From: Pseudomonadota bacterium | GTDB taxonomy: Bacteria; Pseudomonadota; Gammaproteobacteria; Burkholderiales; Burkholderiaceae_C | Assembly: GCA_029779845.1 (NCBI GenBank) | Contig: JAKOZT010000037.1 | Coordinates: forward strand, 1 to 64,000 | Length of the DNA stretch: 64,000 bases | Direction: 5' to 3' | In this document: one piece after another, positions 1 to 11,926 of the stretch | Numbering within the stretch: position 1 is the first letter of the stretch | Layout of the letters: every line of letters starts with the position of its first letter | Program-made: the position numbers and the translations under genes | The notes under the pieces: generated by a model | Told to the model about the DNA's origin: nothing | What the model saw: the letters and a program-made list of their open reading frames with translations, nothing else | Databases searched by the model: none

Positions 1-288
1 GTTGATTGCCACGGTGATGAAGTTGCCGTAGGCGAACAGCGGCACGCCGGCCTTGCTGAGCGCCTCGTACGTCATCGGGCCGTTGTAGCCGGCCGGCGGG
101 TCGGCGAGCTTGACGAAGTAGTTCGAGAAGTCCAGGCCGCCGAGCACGCGCCCGACGATCGGCATGATCAGGTCCTTCACGATCGAGTCGACGATCTTGC
201 CGAAAGCTGCCCCGATGATGACGCCGACCGCGAGGTCGACGACATTGCCCTTCATCGCGAATTCCTTGAACTCGGTAGCGAATCCCAT
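1..288 (-). CDS. mscL: Large-conductance mechanosensitive channel MscL (3' end outside window)
   Basis: Only the first 96 codons are inside the window, and the C-terminus continues past position 1. The protein begins [20 protein letters not shown], the conserved N-terminal helix and first membrane segment of MscL. It continues with a glycine/alanine-rich TM1 ([14 protein letters not shown]) and a periplasmic loop, then enters TM2. MscL forms a homopentameric inner-membrane pore that opens under membrane tension to relieve hypo-osmotic shock. The ATG at 288 has a GAGGAG ribosome site just upstream on the minus strand. It is divergent from petA. Confidence 0.95.
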   Translation of the reverse strand, partial: MGFATEFKEFAMKGNVVDLAVGVIIGAAFGKIVDSIVKDLIMPIVGRVLGGLDFSNYFVKLADPPAGYNGPMTYEALSKAGVPLFAYGNFITVAIN

Positions 289-543
289 GGGGACACTCCT
301 CTGTTTCGTTGTGTTGAGACGGCCGTCATTTGTGTGCGGCGCCGTGGAGTATTCCCGCCCCCGAGGGGAAGTCAAGGCGCGCGACCGAGCCTCGTGACCG
401 GGTGATCGCCGCCGTGGCGACGACGCCTTGACGACGAGAAGCCCGTCACGCCGCTGTCCGGCGCCGGCCGCCACGGCCCCTCTTGACGCGTCCGTTAGAA
501 TGCCGGGTTGACCCTGATTAAGAAGTCTCGCCAGAGGATCCCC
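289..543. promoter_or_regulatory. Divergent mscL / petA intergenic region
   Basis: These 255 bases separate the divergent mscL and petA starts and must carry both promoters. A -10-like TAGAAT lies at 496-501 on the plus strand, about 42 nt before petA. The only TTGACG close to it (483-488) is 7 nt away, which is too near to be its -35 box. I see no repeat, RNA gene or small ORF with a credible start here. Confidence 0.4.
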
Positions 544-1143
544 ATGAGTGACAGTACCGTCGACAACGGCAAGCGCACCTGGCTCATCGCCTCCGGGTGT
601 GCCGGCGCGGTGGGTGTCGGCTTCACCGCCGTACCCTTCGTCAGTTCGTTCCAGCCCTCCGAGCGCGCCCGTGCCGCCGGCGCGGCCGTCGAAGTCGACA
701 TCGGCGGCCTGAAACCCGGCGAGAAGCTCACCGTCGAATGGCGCGGCAAGCCGGTGTGGATCATCAAGCGCACGCCCGAGCAACTGGCCACGCTGCCCAA
801 GCTCGACGCGCAGCTGGCCGACCCGAAGTCGCAGCGCAAGCCCAGCGAGCTGACGCCGGAATACGCGCGCAACGAAGGCCGCTCGATCAAGCCGGACGTC
901 CTGGTGGTGGTGGGCATCTGCTCGCACCTCGGTTGCTCGCCGTCCGACAAGTTCCAGGCCGGCCCGCAGCCCTCGCTGCCGGACGACTGGCAAGGCGGCT
1001 TCCTCTGCCCCTGCCACGGCTCGACCTTCGACCTGGCCGGCCGCGTGTTCAAGAACAAGCCCGCGCCCGACAACCTCGAGGTGCCGCCGCACATGTACCT
1101 GTCCGACACCCGACTGCTGATCGGTGACGACAAGAAGGCCTAA
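544..1143 (+). CDS. petA: Ubiquinol-cytochrome c reductase Rieske iron-sulfur subunit
   Basis: This 199-residue subunit of the cytochrome bc1 complex passes electrons from ubiquinol to cytochrome c1. Residues 10-35 form the N-terminal membrane/TAT-like anchor. The Rieske [2Fe-2S] site is visible as CSHLGC (C126, H128, C131) and CPCHG (C155, C157, H158). C126, H128, C155 and H158 are the usual cluster ligands, and C131 and C157 form the family disulfide. The in-frame ORF reaches upstream to 508, but ATG 544 is preferred because AGAGGA lies 5-10 nt before it. It is first in petABC, with a 23-nt gap to petB. Confidence 0.97.
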   Translation: MSDSTVDNGKRTWLIASGCAGAVGVGFTAVPFVSSFQPSERARAAGAAVEVDIGGLKPGEKLTVEWRGKPVWIIKRTPEQLATLPKLDAQLADPKSQRKPSELTPEYARNEGRSIKPDVLVVVGICSHLGCSPSDKFQAGPQPSLPDDWQGGFLCPCHGSTFDLAGRVFKNKPAPDNLEVPPHMYLSDTRLLIGDDKKA

Positions 1144-1166
1144 CCCAGGACAGGAACGAGACGACC

Positions 1167-2570
1167 ATGGCTGATTTCAAGGAAGTTCCCGCCGACGCGC
1201 CGGTCGCCCAGAAGGTGACGACCTGGTTCGAGAACCGCTTCCCGACGGCATTCGCGGCCTACCGCGTGCACATGTCGGAGTACTACGCGCCGAAGAACTT
1301 CAACTTCTGGTACTTCTTCGGTTCGCTGGCGATGCTGGTGCTGGTGATCCAGATCGTCACCGGCATCTTCCTCGTGATGCACTACAAGCCCGACGCTGCG
1401 CAGGCGTTCGCGTCGGTCGAGTACATCATGCGCGACGTGCCCGGCGGCTGGATCATCCGCTACATGCACTCGACGGGTGCGAGCGCATTCTTCATCGTCG
1501 TGTACCTGCACATGTGGCGGGGCATGATCTACGGCAGCTACCGCAAGCCGCGGGAACTGGTGTGGATCTTCGGCTGCGCGATCTTCCTGTGCCTGATGGC
1601 CGAGGCCTTCATGGGCTACCTGCTGCCCTGGGGCCAGATGAGCTACTGGGGCGCGCAGGTGATCGTCAACCTGTTCGCCGCGATCCCCTTCGTCGGCCCC
1701 GACCTCGCGCTGCTGATCCGCGGCGACTACGTCGTCAGCGACGCGACGCTGAACCGCTTCTTCAGCTTCCACGTGATCGCGGTGCCGCTGGTGCTGCTGG
1801 GCCTGGTCGTGGCGCACCTGTTCGCGCTGCACGACGTCGGCTCCAACAACCCCGACGGCGTCGAGATCAAGGCGAAGAAGGATGCGCGCGGCATCCCGCT
1901 CGACGGCATCCCCTTCCACCCGTACTACACGGTGCACGACATCCTCGGCGTCGCGGTATTCCTGATCGCCTTCAGCGCGATCCTGTTCTTCGCGCCCGAG
2001 TTCGGCGGCTACTTCCTCGAGTACAACAACTTCATCCCGGCCGATCCGCTGAAGACGCCGGCGCACATCGCCCCGGTGTGGTACTTCACGCCGTACTACT
2101 CGATGCTGCGCGCGATCACCAGCCAGATGATGTACGCGCTGATCGCCTGCGTGGCGCTGGGCGCGCTGCTGGGCGTGCTCAAGCTGCGCGCGGCCGGCAT
2201 CTGGAAGCTCGCGATCCTCGGCGGCGCGCTGGTGGTGGCGGCGCTGATGCTGGTCATCGACGCCAAGTTCTGGGGCGTCGTCGTGATGGGCGGCGCGGTG
2301 ATCATCCTGTTCTTCCTGCCCTGGCTCGATTACAGCCCGGTCAAGTCGATCCGCTACCGCCCGGGCTGGCACAAGTACGTGTACGCCGTCTTCGTCGTCA
2401 ACTTCCTGATCCTCGGCTACCTCGGCGTGCAGCCGCCGTCGCTGATCGGCGAGCGGGTGTCGCAGGTGGGCACGCTGTTCTACTTCGGCTTCTTCATGCT
2501 GATGCCGTGGTGGAGCCGCCTCGGCGAATTCAAGCCGGTGCCCGATCGCGTGACCTTCGCCGCCCACTGA
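1167..2570 (+). CDS. petB: Cytochrome b of the bc1 complex
   Basis: This 467-residue integral membrane subunit carries the two b hemes and both quinone sites. An amphipathic N-terminus precedes TM helix A (about residues 50-72). The HMWRG segment near residue 113 and the later [13 protein letters not shown] segment supply histidine heme ligands. The bacterial Qo-site region and the C-terminal helices typical of fused cytochrome b are present. The length is normal for beta-proteobacteria, which have longer C-termini than mitochondria. ATG 1167 follows a purine-rich AGGAACGAG. It lies between petA and petC (8-nt gap) and is surely co-transcribed with them. Confidence 0.97.
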   Translation: MADFKEVPADAPVAQKVTTWFENRFPTAFAAYRVHMSEYYAPKNFNFWYFFGSLAMLVLVIQIVTGIFLVMHYKPDAAQAFASVEYIMRDVPGGWIIRYMHSTGASAFFIVVYLHMWRGMIYGSYRKPRELVWIFGCAIFLCLMAEAFMGYLLPWGQMSYWGAQVIVNLFAAIPFVGPDLALLIRGDYVVSDATLNRFFSFHVIAVPLVLLGLVVAHLFALHDVGSNNPDGVEIKAKKDARGIPLDGIPFHPYYTVHDILGVAVFLIAFSAILFFAPEFGGYFLEYNNFIPADPLKTPAHIAPVWYFTPYYSMLRAITSQMMYALIACVALGALLGVLKLRAAGIWKLAILGGALVVAALMLVIDAKFWGVVVMGGAVIILFFLPWLDYSPVKSIRYRPGWHKYVYAVFVVNFLILGYLGVQPPSLIGERVSQVGTLFYFGFFMLMPWWSRLGEFKPVPDRVTFAAH

Positions 2571-2578
2571 GACACATC

Positions 2579-3346
2579 ATGAAGAAGATCATCCTCAGCC
2601 TGCTCATGGCGCTCGGCTTCGCGGCCGGCGCGACGGCCTCCGAAGGCGGCATCGCGCTGGACAGCTTCCCGCAGGAGAAGGCCAACGACCTGGCCGCGCT
2701 GCAGAACGGCGCCAAGCTGTTCGTCAACTACTGCCTGAACTGCCACTCGGCCGCGTACGTGCGCTACAACCGCCTGCGCGACATCGGCCTGACCGAGCAG
2801 CAGATCAAGGACAACCTGATGTTCGCCTCCGAGAAGGTGGGCGACACGATGCAGGCGGCCATCACGGCCAAGCAGGGCAAGGAATGGTTCGGCGGCACGC
2901 CGCCCGACCTCAGCGTGATCGCGCGCTCGCGCGCCGGCGCGGGCGGCTCGGGCGCCGACTACCTCTACACCTACCTGCGCAGCTACTACCGCGACGACAC
3001 CAAGGCCACCGGCTGGAACAACCTCGTCTTCCCCGGCGTCGGCATGCCGCACGTGCTGTGGGAGCTGCAGGGCCAGCGCGCCGCCAAGTACGTCGAGGAG
3101 AAGGACCACCACGATCCGTCCAAGACCGTGCACCGCTTCGAGGGCTTCGAGCAGCTCACGCCCGGCAAGCTCTCGGCGGCCGACTACGACAGCGCCGTGG
3201 GCGACCTGGTCGCCTACCTGCAGTGGATGGGCGAGCCGGCGCGCAGCCAGCGCGTGCGCATCGGCGTGTGGGTGCTGATCTTCCTCAGCGTGTTCACGCT
3301 GATCGCGTGGCGCCTGAACGCCGCGTACTGGAAAGACGTGAAGTGA
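2579..3346 (+). CDS. petC: Cytochrome c1 of the bc1 complex
   Basis: This 255-residue protein starts with a Sec signal peptide (MKKIILSLLMALGFAAGATA). It has a single c-type heme motif CLNCH (C52, C55, H56), so heme is attached in the periplasm. The C-terminal hydrophobic helix (about 228-246) anchors it in the membrane. It accepts electrons from the Rieske centre and hands them to soluble cytochrome c. The ATG at 2579 lies 8 nt after the petB stop. The operon ends here: a strong hairpin with a T-tract follows at 3386-3435. Confidence 0.97.
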   Translation: MKKIILSLLMALGFAAGATASEGGIALDSFPQEKANDLAALQNGAKLFVNYCLNCHSAAYVRYNRLRDIGLTEQQIKDNLMFASEKVGDTMQAAITAKQGKEWFGGTPPDLSVIARSRAGAGGSGADYLYTYLRSYYRDDTKATGWNNLVFPGVGMPHVLWELQGQRAAKYVEEKDHHDPSKTVHRFEGFEQLTPGKLSAADYDSAVGDLVAYLQWMGEPARSQRVRIGVWVLIFLSVFTLIAWRLNAAYWKDVK

Positions 3347-3385
3347 CCGTCCGCGCGTCCGCCGCCACGACCCGGGCGGCGGGCC

Positions 3386-3435
3386 CGAGCGCAGTGGTGC
3401 AGCCCGATCCCGGCGCCCACTGCGCTCGCGTTTTT
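3386..3435 (+). terminator. Rho-independent terminator after petABC
   Basis: A perfect 12-bp inverted repeat, CGAGCGCAGTGG at 3386-3397 and CCACTGCGCTCG at 3417-3428, encloses a 19-nt loop. It is followed by CG and TTTTT at 3431-3435. Position after the last pet gene and before sspA supports intrinsic termination. The T-run ends 10 nt before the sspA ribosome site, so read-through or attenuation into sspAB is possible. Confidence 0.8.
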
Positions 3436-3459
3436 CGAAGCCTCTAGGAGCACACCGCC

Positions 3460-4071
3460 ATGATGGTGCTTTATTCCGGAACCACCTGCCCGTACTCGCA
3501 CCGCTGCCGCTTCGTGCTCTTCGAGAAGGGCATGGACTTCGAGATCCGCGATGTCGACCTGTTCGCGAAGCCGGAAGACATCGCGCTGATGAACCCGTAC
3601 AACGAGGTGCCCATCCTCGTCGAGCGCGACCTGATCCTGTACGAGTCGCACATCATCAACGAGTACATCGACGAGCGCTTCCCGCACCCGCAGCTGATGC
3701 CGGGCGACCCGGTGGCGCGCGCGCGCGTGCGGCTGTTCCTGTTCAACTTCGAGAAGGAGCTGTTCTCGAACGTGAACATCCTCGAGTCGCGCGGCATCAA
3801 GCCGACCGACAAGCAGCTCGAGAAGGCGCGCGCGCAGATCCGCGACCGGCTGACCATGCTCGCGCCGATCTTCCTGAAGAACAAGTACATGCTCGGCGAC
3901 GACTTCTCGATGCTCGACGTCGCGATCGCGCCGCTGCTGTGGCGCCTGGACTACTACGGCATCGACATGTCGAAGAACGCCGTGCCGCTGCTGAAGTACG
4001 CCGAGCGCATCTTCTCGCGCCCGGCCTACATCGAGGCGCTGACGCCGTCCGAGAAGGTGATGCGCAAGTAG
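3460..4071 (+). CDS. sspA: Stringent starvation protein A, GST-fold
   Basis: This 203-residue protein has an N-terminal thioredoxin-like GST domain (residues 1-80, starting MMVLYSGTTCPYSHRCRFVL) and a C-terminal helical GST domain. It lacks an obvious glutathione-transferase specialization and matches SspA, an RNA polymerase-associated factor of stationary phase and stress. The CPYS motif is the degenerate active-site equivalent. TAGGAG at 3445-3450 precedes the start; a second ATG follows directly at 3463. The petABC-sspA-sspB order is conserved in beta- and gamma-proteobacteria. sspB follows after 13 nt. Confidence 0.93.
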   Translation: MMVLYSGTTCPYSHRCRFVLFEKGMDFEIRDVDLFAKPEDIALMNPYNEVPILVERDLILYESHIINEYIDERFPHPQLMPGDPVARARVRLFLFNFEKELFSNVNILESRGIKPTDKQLEKARAQIRDRLTMLAPIFLKNKYMLGDDFSMLDVAIAPLLWRLDYYGIDMSKNAVPLLKYAERIFSRPAYIEALTPSEKVMRK

Positions 4072-4084
4072 GCGTGGCGTGACG

Positions 4085-4588
4085 ATGACCACGCCCGCCG
4101 CCCCCGCGCCGACCGGATCGTCGACGCGCCCCTACCTGATCCGGGCGCTGCACGACTGGTGCACCGACAACGGCTTCACGCCCTATGTCGCGGTGTTCGT
4201 CGACGGCTCGGTGCAGGTGCCGGTGGAGTACGTGAAGAACAACGAGATCGTGCTCAACGTCGGCTTCGAGGCCACCAGCGGGCTGAAGCTCGGCAACGAG
4301 TTCATCGAGTTCAAGGCGCGCTTCGGCGGCGCGGCGCGCGAGATCGTCGTGCCGGTCGACCACGTGATCGCGATCTACGCGCGCGAGAACGGGCAGGGCA
4401 TGGCCTTCCCGGTGCCGAGCGAAGGCGGCGGCAACGCCGACGCGCCGACCGAAACCGCCGCGCCGCGCGGCCCGCACCTGGCGCTGACCGAATCCGGCGC
4501 GAGCGAGGGCGGCGACGGTCCCGGCGAGCCGCCGGAGCCGCCCGAACCGCACGCCGGCGGCCGGCCCTCGCTCAAGCGCATCAAGTAG
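4085..4588 (+). CDS. sspB: ClpXP adaptor SspB
   Basis: This 167-residue adaptor delivers ssrA-tagged peptides to ClpXP. The folded substrate-binding domain covers about residues 12-110 (RPYLIRALHDWCTDNGFTPY and VPVDHVIAIYARENGQGMAF). It is followed by an acidic, proline-rich flexible linker. The extreme C-terminus GGRPSLKRIK resembles the SspB tail that docks on the ClpX N-domain. ATG 4085 is chosen; an in-frame GTG at 4079 is an alternative and neither has a strong ribosome site. It is probably co-transcribed with sspA. Confidence 0.92.
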   Translation: MTTPAAPAPTGSSTRPYLIRALHDWCTDNGFTPYVAVFVDGSVQVPVEYVKNNEIVLNVGFEATSGLKLGNEFIEFKARFGGAAREIVVPVDHVIAIYARENGQGMAFPVPSEGGGNADAPTETAAPRGPHLALTESGASEGGDGPGEPPEPPEPHAGGRPSLKRIK

Positions 4589-4624
4589 CGCGGCCTATAC
4601 TGGCCGCCCTCCACGCGAGGCCCG

Positions 4625-4700
4625 GCCGGCTTAGCTCAGTTGGTAGAGCACCCGCCTTGTAAGCGGAAGGTCTTCGGTTCGATTCCGAAAGCCGGCACCA
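4625..4700 (+). tRNA. tRNA-Thr (anticodon TGT)
   Basis: This 76-nt cloverleaf includes an encoded 3' CCA. The acceptor arms GCCGGCT and AGCCGGC pair, the D-arm has GCTC/GAGC, and the T-loop is TTCGATT with paired arms TTCGG/CCGAA. The anticodon loop CTTGTAA gives anticodon TGT at 4658-4660, reading ACA and related Thr codons. The outermost anticodon-stem pair (positions 27 and 43) is C against A, a mismatch; the other four pairs are sound. Confidence 0.96.
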
Positions 4701-4710
4701 TCCCGGGCGC

Positions 4711-5544
4711 TCACCCTCGCGAGCGCACCGCCAGGCTCTGCGTCGCGCGCCCGATCAGCCCCTGCTCGTCGAACAGCTGCGATTCGGCCAGCCCGCAGCC
4801 GTTGGGCGCGAGCAGCGTGCGCGCGTCCAGGCAGATCCACTCGCCGACCGGCCGGCGCAGCAGGTTGATGGTGAGGTCGGAATTGACGAAGCTGTAGTGC
4901 GCGATGTCGAGCAGCGCCGAGATGCCGTTGCCCGAATCGGCCGCCACCGCCGCGCGCTGGTAGCCGCTGGGCGCCTCGCCCTCGACCAGCGGGTGTCGCA
5001 GCCGGAACCAGGCGGCGCAGCGCCCCTGGAACATGCGGCCGCCGGCCACGCGGTTCTCCATCAGATCGGCATAACCCACCCGGCTGCGGCTGAACGGCAT
5101 GCGCTGCGTCTCGCACTCGTGCGGCGGTTTTGGCGCCTGCGGCAGTGGGTGGCCGTCGAGCGTGCTCGGCAGCGCGATCTCGCTCTCGCGCTGCGCCAGC
5201 GCGGTGAAGCGCGCGACTTCCTTGTCGCCGGCCCACAGGCGCGCGGCGTAGTGCGCCGCGTTGCGACCGGCGTAGTCGGTCGTCACCTCGATCTCGAGCT
5301 CGCCGATCGGCACCGGCCGCAGCAGATTGGCGGTGAGCCGGCCGATGTGGGTCAGGCCGTGCTCGGCCGCCACCGCCTCGATCGCGCGGCACACCATCGC
5401 GATCGGCGGGCCGGCGTGCTGGTGCTGGGGATCCCAGGGGCCGCGCGTCAAGGCGCTGGCGCGCACCGCGCGCGGCGAGAGCACGGTGTAGGCCGCGGCC
5501 GGCAGGGCCTCGGGGTCGGGGTGCGGAGCTGCGGTGTTCGTCAT
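4711..5544 (-). CDS. Acyl-CoA thioesterase-like protein, double hotdog fold
   Basis: This 277-residue soluble protein resembles TesB-like/4HBT_3 thioesterase families. The N-terminal hotdog half contains GPWDPQHQHAGPPIAMVCRA and GRLTANLLRPVPIGELEIEV. The C-terminal half contains SALLDIAHYSFVNSDLTINL and VGEWICLDARTLLAPNGCGL. These are the paired hotdog motifs with the DLTINL strand typical of the group. It probably hydrolyses an acyl-CoA, but the substrate cannot be read from sequence. It stands alone on the minus strand between tRNA-Thr and dciA. I see no signal peptide. Confidence 0.75.
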   Translation of the reverse strand: MTNTAAPHPDPEALPAAAYTVLSPRAVRASALTRGPWDPQHQHAGPPIAMVCRAIEAVAAEHGLTHIGRLTANLLRPVPIGELEIEVTTDYAGRNAAHYAARLWAGDKEVARFTALAQRESEIALPSTLDGHPLPQAPKPPHECETQRMPFSRSRVGYADLMENRVAGGRMFQGRCAAWFRLRHPLVEGEAPSGYQRAAVAADSGNGISALLDIAHYSFVNSDLTINLLRRPVGEWICLDARTLLAPNGCGLAESQLFDEQGLIGRATQSLAVRSRG

Positions 5545-5600
5545 GGGGTGATCTGCATCACGAATGCCGCAGACTGCGCGGCAAACGATGCAACGCTCTG

Positions 5601-5918
5601 TCAGTTCGATTGAACCCGTATCCTGATTGAGCTAACCTGCCAGCCCTGCTCTCGAAGCAGGCTCTCCAGGCGGGGCTTGACCTGGCGCAGCTTGGCGGCC
5701 ACCGCGGCGTTGTCCGCCAGCAGCGACCAGCCTTCCTCGTCCACCGGCCCCGGCCGCACGTGCCGGGCCAGCGCGCCGGGCAGTGCGGCGCGGATGGCCT
5801 CGAAGCGATCGGCCGAGTCCTGCAGCCGCGCGCGCAGCAAGGCGAGCGGCGCGCTGCGCCGCAGGGCCTCGGACACGGTCATCGAGTCCGGCACGAGCGG
5901 GGGCGGTTTGAGGCTCAC
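5601..5918 (-). CDS. dciA: DciA-type helicase-loading protein (DUF721)
   Basis: The 105-residue frame from GTG 5918 contains the DUF721 pattern: MTVSEALRRSAPLALLRARL, then WSLLADNAAVAAKLRQVKPR and a C-terminal Arg-rich strand (SSIRIRV). DciA is the ancestral bacterial loader or activator of the DnaB helicase. An internal ATG at 5882 would give 93 residues; neither start has a good ribosome site. It is divergent from the M23 peptidase gene with a 15-bp gap, a layout conserved upstream of secA in Burkholderiales. Confidence 0.8.
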   Translation of the reverse strand: MSLKPPPLVPDSMTVSEALRRSAPLALLRARLQDSADRFEAIRAALPGALARHVRPGPVDEEGWSLLADNAAVAAKLRQVKPRLESLLREQGWQVSSIRIRVQSN

Positions 5919-5933
5919 ACGAGGAGTGTAGCG

Positions 5934-6923
5934 ATGCAGATCCTGATCACGCACGGCACGCTGGCCCGCACGCGCGTCCTGCACTTCAACCGCTGGCAGC
6001 TCGGCGCGGCGCTGGTGGGCCTGGTCGCGGTGCTGACGCTGCTGTCCGGCACGGTCTACCACTTCGTGTTCCTGAAGGCCGCGCGCGAGGGCTGGCCGGT
6101 GGTCAGCCAGATCGTGCGCCTGGTGGTGCGCGACGAGTTCGCCCAGCGCGACCGCTTCATGCGCGAGAACCTCGACGCGATGGCGCAGAAGGTCGGCGAG
6201 ATGCAGGCCAAGCTGGTCAAGCTCGAAGCGATGGGCGACCGCGTCTCCGGCATGGCCGGCGTCAAGAGCGAGGAACTGCGCACGACGCCGCGCTCGCGCG
6301 GCACCACGCCCGGCGCCCCGGGCGCGCAGGGCGGCCCCTACGTGCCGGCGCAGGCGGTCACGCTCGAACAGCTGCGCAGCATCGTCGACTCGCTCGACCA
6401 GTCGGCCGACGAAAACGCCGACGTGTTCACACTGGTGGAATCGCGCCTGCTCGAATCGCGCCTGCGCTCGCTGATGATCCCCAACAGCGCGCCGGTGCAC
6501 GGGCCGGTGGGTTCGGGCTTCGGCTTCCGCTCCGACCCCTTCACCGGACGCTCGGCGCTGCACACCGGGCTGGACTTCCCCTCCGACGTCGGCACCCCCA
6601 TCCTGGCCGCGGCCGGCGGCGTGGTGCAGACCGCCGAGCTGCATCCCGCCTACGGCCAGATGGTCGAGATCGACCACGGCAACGGGCTGGTGACGCGCTA
6701 CGCGCACGCCTCCAAGCTGCTGGCGCGCGTGGGCGACATCGTCAAGCGCGGCCAACTGGTCGCGCAGGTGGGCACCACCGGGCGCTCGACCGGCCCGCAC
6801 CTGCACTTCGAGGTGCTGGTCGACGGCGTGCCGCAGGATCCGGCCAAGTTCCTGGCCGGCGGCGAGGCCGCGCTGGCCGCTGCGGACAAAGCGGCCGAGA
6901 AGGCCGGCCGCGGCAGGCGCTGA
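5934..6923 (+). CDS. M23 family metallopeptidase (LytM/NlpD-like)
   Basis: This 329-residue envelope protein has a membrane-spanning or signal-anchor segment (about 22-45), then a coiled-coil stretch (about 70-105). A C-terminal peptidase M23 domain follows (about 195-310). Zinc-site motifs are visible as HTGLDF (first His/Asp) and HLHFEV (H-x-H). It is probably a peptidoglycan DD-endopeptidase. GAGGAG at 5921-5926 precedes ATG 5934. The gene sits upstream of secA, an arrangement common in beta-proteobacteria. Confidence 0.9.
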   Translation: MQILITHGTLARTRVLHFNRWQLGAALVGLVAVLTLLSGTVYHFVFLKAAREGWPVVSQIVRLVVRDEFAQRDRFMRENLDAMAQKVGEMQAKLVKLEAMGDRVSGMAGVKSEELRTTPRSRGTTPGAPGAQGGPYVPAQAVTLEQLRSIVDSLDQSADENADVFTLVESRLLESRLRSLMIPNSAPVHGPVGSGFGFRSDPFTGRSALHTGLDFPSDVGTPILAAAGGVVQTAELHPAYGQMVEIDHGNGLVTRYAHASKLLARVGDIVKRGQLVAQVGTTGRSTGPHLHFEVLVDGVPQDPAKFLAGGEAALAAADKAAEKAGRGRR

Positions 6924-6948
6924 AGGTAAACTCGCAGGTTCGACCGGC

Positions 6949-6977
6949 GCCGCCCGCCTTGCAAGGCGAAGCGGCGG
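6949..6977. other. Inverted-repeat hairpin upstream of secA
   Basis: The 14-nt palindrome CGCCTTGCAAGGCG at 6956-6969 is flanked by GCCGC (6950-6954) and GCGGC (6972-6976), giving a two-tier stem in the 133-nt spacer between the M23 gene and secA. It is not followed by a T-run; the first is TTTT at 7013-7016. It may be a weak terminator, a leader structure of secA mRNA, or a protein-binding site. Confidence 0.4.
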
Positions 6978-7056
6978 CCTCACCTCCAGGCTTCCGGCGT
7001 CCGACGCCCTTTTCCGCCTCGTGCGGGCGCGTCGGGCGCGTCAATCACGCCGCCGC

Positions 7057-9801
<2,745 letters not shown>

Positions 9802-9817
9802 TCACACGGAGGCTGGC

Positions 9818-11047
9818 ATGCCCGTCAACCTGAGCGCGCCGAACCCGGCCGACCTGCACCCCGTGCCCGGCGTCGAACTGGGCATCACGATGGCCGGTGT
9901 GCGCAAGGCCAATCGCCGCGACGTGCTGGTCGTCAAGCTCGTCGAAGGCGCGGCGGTGGCGGGCGTGTTCACGCAGAACCGCTTCTGCGCCGCGCCGGTG
10001 CAGGTGTGCCGCGAGCACCTCGCGGCCGGAGTCGGCATCCGCGCGATCGTGGTCAACACCGGCAATGCCAACGCCGGCACCGGCGCCGACGGTCTGGCGC
10101 GCGCGCGCTCCACCTGCGCGGCGCTGGCGACGCTGGTCGGCGTGAAGCCCGAGCAGGTGCTGCCGTTTTCCACCGGCGTGATCATGGAGACGCTACCCAG
10201 CGAGCGCATCGAAGCGGCGCTGCCCGCAGCACTCGCCGATGCGAAGCCCGCCCACTGGGCGCTGGCCGCCGAGGCGATCATGACCACCGACACGCTGCCC
10301 AAGGCGGCGTCGCGCCAGCTGGTCATCGGCGGCAAGACCGTGACGATCACCGGCATCAGCAAGGGCGCCGGCATGATCCGGCCCAACATGGCGACCATGC
10401 TCGGCTTCGTCGCCACCGATGCGGCGATCGCGCCGCGACTGCTGCAGCCGCTGGTGAAGGAAGCGGCCGACGCCTCGTTCAACCGCATCACGATCGACGG
10501 CGACACCTCGACCAACGATTCCTTCGTGCTGATCGCGACGCAGCGCGCCGGCCATGCGACGATCACGCAGCTCGATTCAGCGGAAGGCAAGGCCTTGCGC
10601 GAGGCGCTGATCGCGGTGTCGCAGCAGCTCGCGCAGGCGATCGTGCGCGACGGCGAGGGCGCCACCAAGTTCATCACCGTGCGCATCGAGGGCGGCCGCA
10701 GCGAAGACGAGTGCCGCCAGGCCGCCTACGCGATCGCGCATTCGCCGCTGGTGAAGACCGCGTTCTTTGCCAGCGACCCGAACCTCGGCCGCATCCTCGC
10801 AGCGGTGGGCTACGCGGGCATCGCCGATCTCGACCAGTCGCTGATCGACCTGCACCTCGACGACGTGCACGTGGTGCATCGCGGCGGGCGCCGCAGCGAA
10901 TACCGCGAGGAAGACGGCGCGCGCGTGATGAAGCAGCCCGAGATCACGGTGCGCGTGAACCTGAATCGCGGCAGCGCGCAGGCCACCGTCTGGACCTGCG
11001 ACCTGAGCTACGACTACGTGAAGATCAACGCCGACTACCGCAGTTGA
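9818..11047 (+). CDS. argJ: Bifunctional glutamate N-acetyltransferase / ornithine acetyltransferase ArgJ
   Basis: This 409-residue protein transfers acetyl from N-acetylornithine to glutamate, and in bifunctional forms uses acetyl-CoA, in arginine biosynthesis. The family motif [16 protein letters not shown] is present. The Thr of MATML is the self-cleavage and nucleophile residue, so the proenzyme should split into alpha and beta chains. CGGAGG precedes ATG 9818. The secA-argJ order is frequent in Burkholderiales. Its 3' end overlaps the convergent ceramidase-like gene by 23 nt. Confidence 0.97.
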   Translation: MPVNLSAPNPADLHPVPGVELGITMAGVRKANRRDVLVVKLVEGAAVAGVFTQNRFCAAPVQVCREHLAAGVGIRAIVVNTGNANAGTGADGLARARSTCAALATLVGVKPEQVLPFSTGVIMETLPSERIEAALPAALADAKPAHWALAAEAIMTTDTLPKAASRQLVIGGKTVTITGISKGAGMIRPNMATMLGFVATDAAIAPRLLQPLVKEAADASFNRITIDGDTSTNDSFVLIATQRAGHATITQLDSAEGKALREALIAVSQQLAQAIVRDGEGATKFITVRIEGGRSEDECRQAAYAIAHSPLVKTAFFASDPNLGRILAAVGYAGIADLDQSLIDLHLDDVHVVHRGGRRSEYREEDGARVMKQPEITVRVNLNRGSAQATVWTCDLSYDYVKINADYRS

Positions 11048-11774
11048 TGCGGACGGCGAGCAGCCACGCCGCCGCGAGCGCGGCCGCGAGGTGCTTGAGC
11101 GTGTGGCCGCTGACGAAGGCGAGTTGCGCGAACACCGCGTGGTCGGCCAGCTCGAGGCCTTTGGCGAGCGCGTAGCCGAGCAGCACGCCCCACCAGGCCG
11201 CGTCCGGCGCGGCCGTCGCGAAGCGCTTCGGCAGCCGCAGCAGCAGCGCCGCCGGCACCAGCAGCATCGGCAGGAACTGCACGAAGAGGTAGGGGCGCAG
11301 GTCGCTGCGGCCGAGGCGTTCGCTGAACCACCACAGCGCCACCGAGGCGCTGGCCGCGATCAGCGCCGCAGCCAGCACCGCCGGCGAGCCCCAGCGCGCA
11401 TCGAGCCGCTCGGCGAAGAAGGCGCACAGCAGCGCCGCGCACGCCCAGGCGATCGGTAAACGATCGAAAGCCAGCGAGGCGTTGTCGGGCGCCCAGTGGT
11501 ACAGCGCCGAGCCCGCCGCGGTGGCGATCAGCGCCCATGCGAACGCGCGCCAGGCGAGCGTGGACTCGCTGCGCGGCAGCGCGCGGCCCGACCACAGCGC
11601 CCAGGCGCCGATCAGCGCGAAAGGCGCGTTGCTGAGCACGTCGGCGGCGTGCGGAATCGCGCGCCAGGCGCGCTGATCGGCGAAGTGGTGATAGGCATCC
11701 CATTGCGGGATGGCGCCGTACAGCGCGAGAGCGAGCGCCAGCAGCGCAGCGAGCAGGGGCAGGATGAGCGTCAT
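11025..11774 (-). CDS. Ceramidase-superfamily integral membrane protein
   Basis: This 249-residue, mostly hydrophobic protein has about seven predicted membrane helices. Polar signature residues match the alkaline ceramidase/CREST-like group: [19 protein letters not shown] in one helix and [12 protein letters not shown] near the C-terminus (H-x3-H type). These histidines and aspartates would form a metal site in the membrane. The substrate is unknown. The frame extends further upstream, but ATG 11774 (or 11783) follows a GGAG. It is convergent with argJ. Confidence 0.7.
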   Translation of the reverse strand: MTLILPLLAALLALALALYGAIPQWDAYHHFADQRAWRAIPHAADVLSNAPFALIGAWALWSGRALPRSESTLAWRAFAWALIATAAGSALYHWAPDNASLAFDRLPIAWACAALLCAFFAERLDARWGSPAVLAAALIAASASVALWWFSERLGRSDLRPYLFVQFLPMLLVPAALLLRLPKRFATAAPDAAWWGVLLGYALAKGLELADHAVFAQLAFVSGHTLKHLAAALAAAWLLAVRINCGSRR

Positions 11775-11926
11775 GCGGCGCATGCTCCGCGGCGCGCAGC
11801 GCGCCAGCAAGCACCCTGCGGCAGCGGCCGAGCCGGCGCGCCGCGCGGTATCGCGCCGCGCCACCGCCACGCTCCGCGTTTGCCGCGTTGCGCCGCACAG
11901 CGTCGCTGCTAGCATCCTCGTCACTC

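Noticed and set aside
164..397. A 77-codon plus-strand ORF over the mscL 5' end
   Set aside because: It is antisense to mscL and has no ribosome site or homology.
483..501. TTGACG plus TAGAAT as a petA promoter
   Set aside because: The spacing is 7 nt, far from the 16-18 nt needed; only the -10-like box is kept as weak evidence.
11783..11924. N-terminal extension of the ceramidase-like protein
   Set aside because: The upstream 47-50 codons are Arg/Ala-rich, precede the first hydrophobic helix and lack a ribosome site; GGAG supports the downstream ATG.
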